The position numbers and the translations under genes were made by a program. 64,000 bases of DNA, taken from NCBI RefSeq assembly GCF_003014485.1, contig NZ_PYGA01000020.1:1-64000 (forward strand). The letters run 5' to 3'. Below, in pieces: positions 60,913 through 64,000 of the stretch (within the stretch, counting starts at the first letter, position 1; the number at the start of each line of letters is the position of its first letter). This DNA is from Murinocardiopsis flavida (GTDB lineage Bacteria > Actinomycetota > Actinomycetes > Streptosporangiales > Streptosporangiaceae). The notes below the pieces were generated by a model, which was not told the DNA's origin, ran no database searches, and worked only from the letters and a program-made list of their open reading frames with translations.

Positions 60913-61806
60913 TCAGAGGAAGCCGGGGACGGACTCCCACGCGCGCCCGGGGTCGGGGGCCCCGTCGCGCACGACGGCGGCCTCGATCTTGCCGTAGGGG
61001 CGGTCCGCCGCGAAGAAGACCTCGTTCGGGTTGTCCATGCCGAAGGGCGACAGGTCGACCAGGAAGTGGTGCTTGTTGGGCATGGAGAACCGGATCTCGG
61101 CGATCTGCGGGTGCGCCCGCAGGACGGACTCGCCCATCGTGTACAGCGTCTGCTGGAGGGCGAGGCTGTGCGTGGTGGCGAACGCCTCCAGCAGCAGCGC
61201 GCGGACCGAGGCGTAGGTCGCGTCGTAGTCGACAGCGGTGCCCGTGTAGCGCCAGCGGGCGGCGACGTCGGTGGCGAGGATCCGGTCCGTGGTCTCGGCC
61301 AGGGTCGTGAACTCGGTCTTGGGGTAGCCGTGGAACTCCGACCCGGTCGACTTCAGCACGGTGAGGCCCTCGAAGCCGGACAGCACCCATTCGGCGTCGC
61401 CGTCCTTGGTGACGACGGTGGTGCGGGTCTCGGCGCCGCTGCGGACGAAGGCGTGGTCGTGCGGGCCCTCGGGGGTCGCGATCCGGTTCCAGGTGTACTC
61501 CTGGACCTCCTGGCGGGAGCCGCTCACGTGGTCGAAGGTGTCGACGTGGTAGCGGGCGAGGAGCAGCGCGAAGTCCTCGATCGCGTGGACGCCGTGCTTC
61601 CTGGCGAACGCGTAGACGGTGTTCTTCTGCGTGTCGGTGGCGACGCAGTTGGCGTTGTCGCCGCCGGTGTGCACGGCGTCGAAGTCGCCGCGCAGCTGGG
61701 AGGTGACGTTCACGTCCTTGATGGTGTGCACGTCGGTGTCGCGGTTGATGCGCACCAGGCGCACCTCGGCCTTGCCGTACTGGTTGGCTCCGAGACGGAT
61801 CGCCAT
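60913..61806 (-). CDS. pucL: Urate oxidase (uricase)
   Basis: A 297-residue cofactor-free oxidase that converts urate to 5-hydroxyisourate. Motifs: YGKAEVRLVRINRD at the start, the catalytic Thr in NCVATDTQKNTVYAFA, ALLLARYHVDTFDHV, FEGLTVLKSTGSEFHGYP and MPNKHHFLVDLSPFGMDNPNEVFFAADRPYG. The length is typical. GAGGAG 10 bases before ATG 61806 fixes the start. Third gene of the leftward uraD-uraH-pucL-permease cluster. Confidence 0.95.
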   Translation of the reverse strand: MAIRLGANQYGKAEVRLVRINRDTDVHTIKDVNVTSQLRGDFDAVHTGGDNANCVATDTQKNTVYAFARKHGVHAIEDFALLLARYHVDTFDHVSGSRQEVQEYTWNRIATPEGPHDHAFVRSGAETRTTVVTKDGDAEWVLSGFEGLTVLKSTGSEFHGYPKTEFTTLAETTDRILATDVAARWRYTGTAVDYDATYASVRALLLEAFATTHSLALQQTLYTMGESVLRAHPQIAEIRFSMPNKHHFLVDLSPFGMDNPNEVFFAADRPYGKIEAAVVRDGAPDPGRAWESVPGFL

Positions 61807-61965
61807 GATCGGTCGACTCCTCGCATCGATGGGTTCTGATGTCGCGCACCCGGAGGGTGCGCGGTGCGCCCGAGGGAGGACCGCTGTCGCGGAAGGACCT
61901 ATCACGCACAGGAGGTGCAGTCGTGGGGCGCGCCGGCGGCGCGCGGGGGACGGGGGCCGCGGTGG

Positions 61966-62295
61966 TCAGGAGCCGCGGTAGGTGGAGAACGCGAACGGGC
62001 TGAGCAGCAGCGGCACGTGGTAGTGGGCGTCCTCGTCGGTCAGCTCGAACACCACGGAGACCTCGGGGTAGAAGCCCTTCTGCCCGGTCGCGGCGGAGTA
62101 GGCCCCGGTGTCGAAGGTGATCCGGTAGACCCCGGCGGCGAGCCGGTCCGGGCCGAGTTCGCCGACGCGGCCGTCGGCGTCGGTGGTGCCGCTCGCCACC
62201 GGCGCGGCGGGGGAGACGGCGTCCAGCCGCACCGGGACCCCGGCGGCGGGGACGCCGAGCGCGGTGTCGAGGACGTGGGTCGTCACGTGGCTCAT
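61966..62295 (-). CDS. uraH: 5-Hydroxyisourate hydrolase (transthyretin-like)
   Basis: A 109-residue transthyretin-related enzyme that opens 5-hydroxyisourate to OHCU. Active-site residues are visible: His in VTTHVLDTALGVPA near residue 6-7, Arg in VPVRLD, His in DAHYHVPLLLSPFAFSTYRGS, and the C-terminal YRGS tetrad. Starts 25 bases after the OHCU decarboxylase gene, in one transcript. Confidence 0.95.
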   Translation of the reverse strand: MSHVTTHVLDTALGVPAAGVPVRLDAVSPAAPVASGTTDADGRVGELGPDRLAAGVYRITFDTGAYSAATGQKGFYPEVSVVFELTDEDAHYHVPLLLSPFAFSTYRGS

Positions 62296-62320
62296 CGGAC
62301 GCGTGCCTTTCTCGTGGTGG

Positions 62321-62851
62321 TCACTGCCGGTCGAGGAGTCGCTCGAGGCGCAGCAGCGCGATCTTGCCCAGTTCCCCGGCGACGACACGGGCCTCGGCCG
62401 CGGGGTCGTTGGCCATGCGCGCGGTCAGGTCGGCGAGGAGCTCCGGCCCGCTGCGCCCGCTCGCGCACACGAGGTAGATCTGGCCGAACCGCTCCTCGTA
62501 GGCGGCGTTGGCCGCGCGGAAGTCGTCCTTCGCCGCGCCCGTGACGCCCGCCTGCTCTCCGCGGGACCAGGCGGCCTCGGTGCCCCCCGCCGCGGCGGGC
62601 GCGGCCTGCTGCCCGATGCGCGGGTGCCGGGCGAGGGCCTGCGCGACCTCGTCGTCGGTGATGGCGGCGGCGTGGCGGCCCGCAGCGGCGATGAGGGCGT
62701 CCCGGTCGCGGAACGGGCGTTCGCCGTCGAGCGCGCGGACCCAGCGGTCGATGTCGAGGCACTGGGCGAGCTCGGCGCGGAACTCCTCGGGGCCGAGTGC
62801 GTTGAGGCGTTCGATCGCCGGGTCGGCGGGGGCCGCGGCGCGATCGGGCAT
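62321..62851 (-). CDS. uraD: OHCU decarboxylase
   Basis: A 176-residue enzyme yielding S-allantoin from 2-oxo-4-hydroxy-4-carboxy-5-ureidoimidazoline. Family motifs: HPRIGQQA with the catalytic His, SRGEQAGV (the SxxEQ motif), and NAAYEERFGQIYLVCASGRSGPELLADL. First gene of the urate operon. The encoded set with uricase and the hydrolase is complete for urate to allantoin. Confidence 0.93.
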   Translation of the reverse strand: MPDRAAAPADPAIERLNALGPEEFRAELAQCLDIDRWVRALDGERPFRDRDALIAAAGRHAAAITDDEVAQALARHPRIGQQAAPAAAGGTEAAWSRGEQAGVTGAAKDDFRAANAAYEERFGQIYLVCASGRSGPELLADLTARMANDPAAEARVVAGELGKIALLRLERLLDRQ

Positions 62852-63314
62852 GGGCTGCTCCCTGTGCGGTCGTTCTCGGCCCGGCGGGCCCGCGGGGCGT
62901 GCGGGCCGCTGGTCCGGGGCCGTTCGGACGGGTCGGCGACCCGTACTCGAAAAAAGCCAAGTTTCGTAGTGCAGAAAGTGTGTTCTGTATTACGGACAAT
63001 AGAACGACGGTGTGCGGACCTGTCAACAGGCGCGCGCCGCGAATCCGTGCTCGTACCGGCTGTTTGTATGTATCCACGAACAATCGCGCCGGCGTCCGGA
63101 CGATGCCCTGAGACCGCCCCGCCGCAGGTACCGCCGGGACCAGCGCTGTTGACAAGCGTTCCGCGCCGTCGCACACTCACATCAGATTCCTTCAAGTGAA
63201 AACTGATTTCCACATAATGGAATCATGATCGGGTTCCGGGCCGCCGGGACGCGAGGACCCAGCACGCCGCGCGGCATGCGCAGTGCCGATCGCGCGGCCG
63301 AGACGGAGGGGTGC
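62852..63314. promoter_or_regulatory. Divergent control region of urate genes and hydroxypyruvate isomerase
   Basis: 463 bases with no gene, markedly AT-richer at 62945-63010 and 63180-63230. TTGTATGTATCCACGAACAA (63064-63083) is a dyad with TTGT/ACAA arms, and a related TGTAT...ACAA sequence occurs at 62981-63000. Both are candidate regulator sites for the urate operon. Confidence 0.5.
63208..63222 (+). promoter_or_regulatory. IclR-type operator before hydroxypyruvate isomerase
   Basis: TTCCACATAATGGAA: perfect TTCCA/TGGAA arms around 5 bases, about 95 bases before the isomerase start. It resembles operators of IclR-family repressors of allantoin/glyoxylate genes such as AllR (from memory). 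Confidence 0.55.
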
Positions 63315-64000
63315 ATGACACATTCGCTGCGCTACACCGTGAACTGCTCGCTGCTGTTCACCGAACTGCCCGTCACCGAGCGCCCGGCGGCCGCCGTCGC
63401 CGCCGGGTTCGACGCCGTCGAGTTCTGGTGGCCGTGGACCACCGCCGTCCCCGCCGCCGCGGAGGTCGACGCGTTCGTCGCGGCCATCGACTCCTCCGGG
63501 GCGGCGCTCACCGGCCTGAACTTCTTCGCCGGCGCACTGCCCGGCCCCGACCGCGGCGTGCTGTCACTCCCCGCGCGCGCCGAAGAGTTCCGCGCCAACA
63601 TCGACGTCGTCCTCGACATCGCCGAGCGCACCGGCGTCCGCGCGTTCAACGCCCTCTACGGCCTGCGCCAGGACGGCGTCGACCCGGCCGAGCAGGACCG
63701 GGTGGCGCTGGCGGAGATCACCGCGGCGGCGAAGGCCGTCGCGGGCATCGGCGGCACCGTCCTCATCGAGCCCATCAGCGGCGCCCCCGACTACCCGCTC
63801 ACCACCGCAGAGGACGCCCTCGCGGTGGTCGACGCGGCCAAGGGCAACGGGGCCGACAACGTCGCCCTGCTCGCCGACTTCTTCCACCTCGCCGTCAACG
63901 GGGCCGACGTCGCCGCGGTCGTCGACGCGCACGCCGCGGAGTTCGGCCACATCCAGATCGCCGACGCACCCGGGCGCGGCGAACCCGGCACCGGCGAACT
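63315..64000 (+). CDS. hyi: Hydroxypyruvate isomerase (partial, runs off window)
   Basis: The first 228 codons of an AP-endonuclease-2-like TIM-barrel isomerase. YTVNCSLLFTELP at the start, AAVAAGFDAVEFWWPW, FNALYGLRQDG, VLIEPISG (metal-binding Glu), and LLADFFHLAVNGAD (His) then GHIQIADAPGRGEPGTGE fit hydroxypyruvate isomerase. It interconverts hydroxypyruvate and tartronate semialdehyde in glyoxylate use. It is divergent from the urate genes, fitting degradation of purines through allantoin and glyoxylate. GGAGGGG before ATG 63315 supports the start. Confidence 0.88.
   Translation, partial: MTHSLRYTVNCSLLFTELPVTERPAAAVAAGFDAVEFWWPWTTAVPAAAEVDAFVAAIDSSGAALTGLNFFAGALPGPDRGVLSLPARAEEFRANIDVVLDIAERTGVRAFNALYGLRQDGVDPAEQDRVALAEITAAAKAVAGIGGTVLIEPISGAPDYPLTTAEDALAVVDAAKGNGADNVALLADFFHLAVNGADVAAVVDAHAAEFGHIQIADAPGRGEPGTGE

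Noticed and set aside
59126-61909. 927-codon frame across permease and urate oxidase genes
   Set aside because: Arg/Pro/His-rich shadow reading; the real genes in the other frames have clear family motifs.

Overview
The window is 64 kb of very GC-rich DNA with strong GC3 bias and Shine-Dalgarno motifs of the GGAGG type. It carries DUF397/XRE cassettes, ESX-type MinD ATPases, Tat-exported PhoX phosphatases and lipoboxes. This points to a filamentous actinomycete. A Nocardiopsaceae-like or streptosporangial relative is my best guess, from gene content only. No rRNA, tRNA, insertion sequence or CRISPR array was seen.

Layout. 0.4-4.7 kb: threonine aldolase, FabG-type reductase, amidohydrolase and a glycerophosphodiesterase. 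4.9-7.1 kb: a WhiJ-like regulatory cassette (HATPase anti-sigma-like protein, XRE/DUF5753 regulator, DUF397 protein) whose two outer promoters share a palindromic operator. 7.3-9.2 kb: a zinc-binding ABC lipoprotein with a Zur-like box, and a divergent membrane-anchored protein. 9.2-14.5 kb: a cation block (TrkA, TrkH, NhaA, CDF exporter, CmtR-like sensor), with a 131-bp tandem repeat between trkH and trkA. 14.6-18.9 kb: FhuF-like protein and an RND exporter. 19.3-24.8 kb: a second HATPase and two tandem phoX genes, each with its own PHO-box-like repeat. 24.9-32.3 kb: aldo/keto reductase and a complete peptide ABC importer operon. 32.4-37.7 kb: two paralogous MinD/ParA ATPases and two lipoproteins.

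38-58 kb is the most unusual part. A Tad/Flp pilus operon reads leftward from 55.6 to 42.5 kb: zinc-ribbon protein, CpaB, CpaE, two TadE, CpaF, TadB, TadC, histidine kinase, response regulator, Flp pilin, TadG-like protein, OmpA lipoprotein, its single-domain paralogue, and a transglycosylase. Around and inside it lie proteins in which a prepilin-type N-terminus (Gly, then Glu at +5, then a hydrophobic helix) is fused to other cargo. These are a lytic transglycosylase (42.5 kb), a Hint-domain polymorphic toxin with an adjacent candidate immunity gene (38.1-39.9 kb) and a 531-residue exoprotein of unknown function (56-57.6 kb). A TadG-like protein (44.8 kb) carries a peptidoglycan-hydrolase domain. 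I infer a Tad-machinery-dependent route for displaying wall hydrolases and possibly a toxin. No prepilin peptidase is in the window.

57.6-64 kb: two paralogous lipoproteins with near-identical promoters. Then come a purine permease, urate oxidase, hydroxyisourate hydrolase and OHCU decarboxylase (urate to allantoin), divergent from a hydroxypyruvate isomerase gene that runs off the window end.
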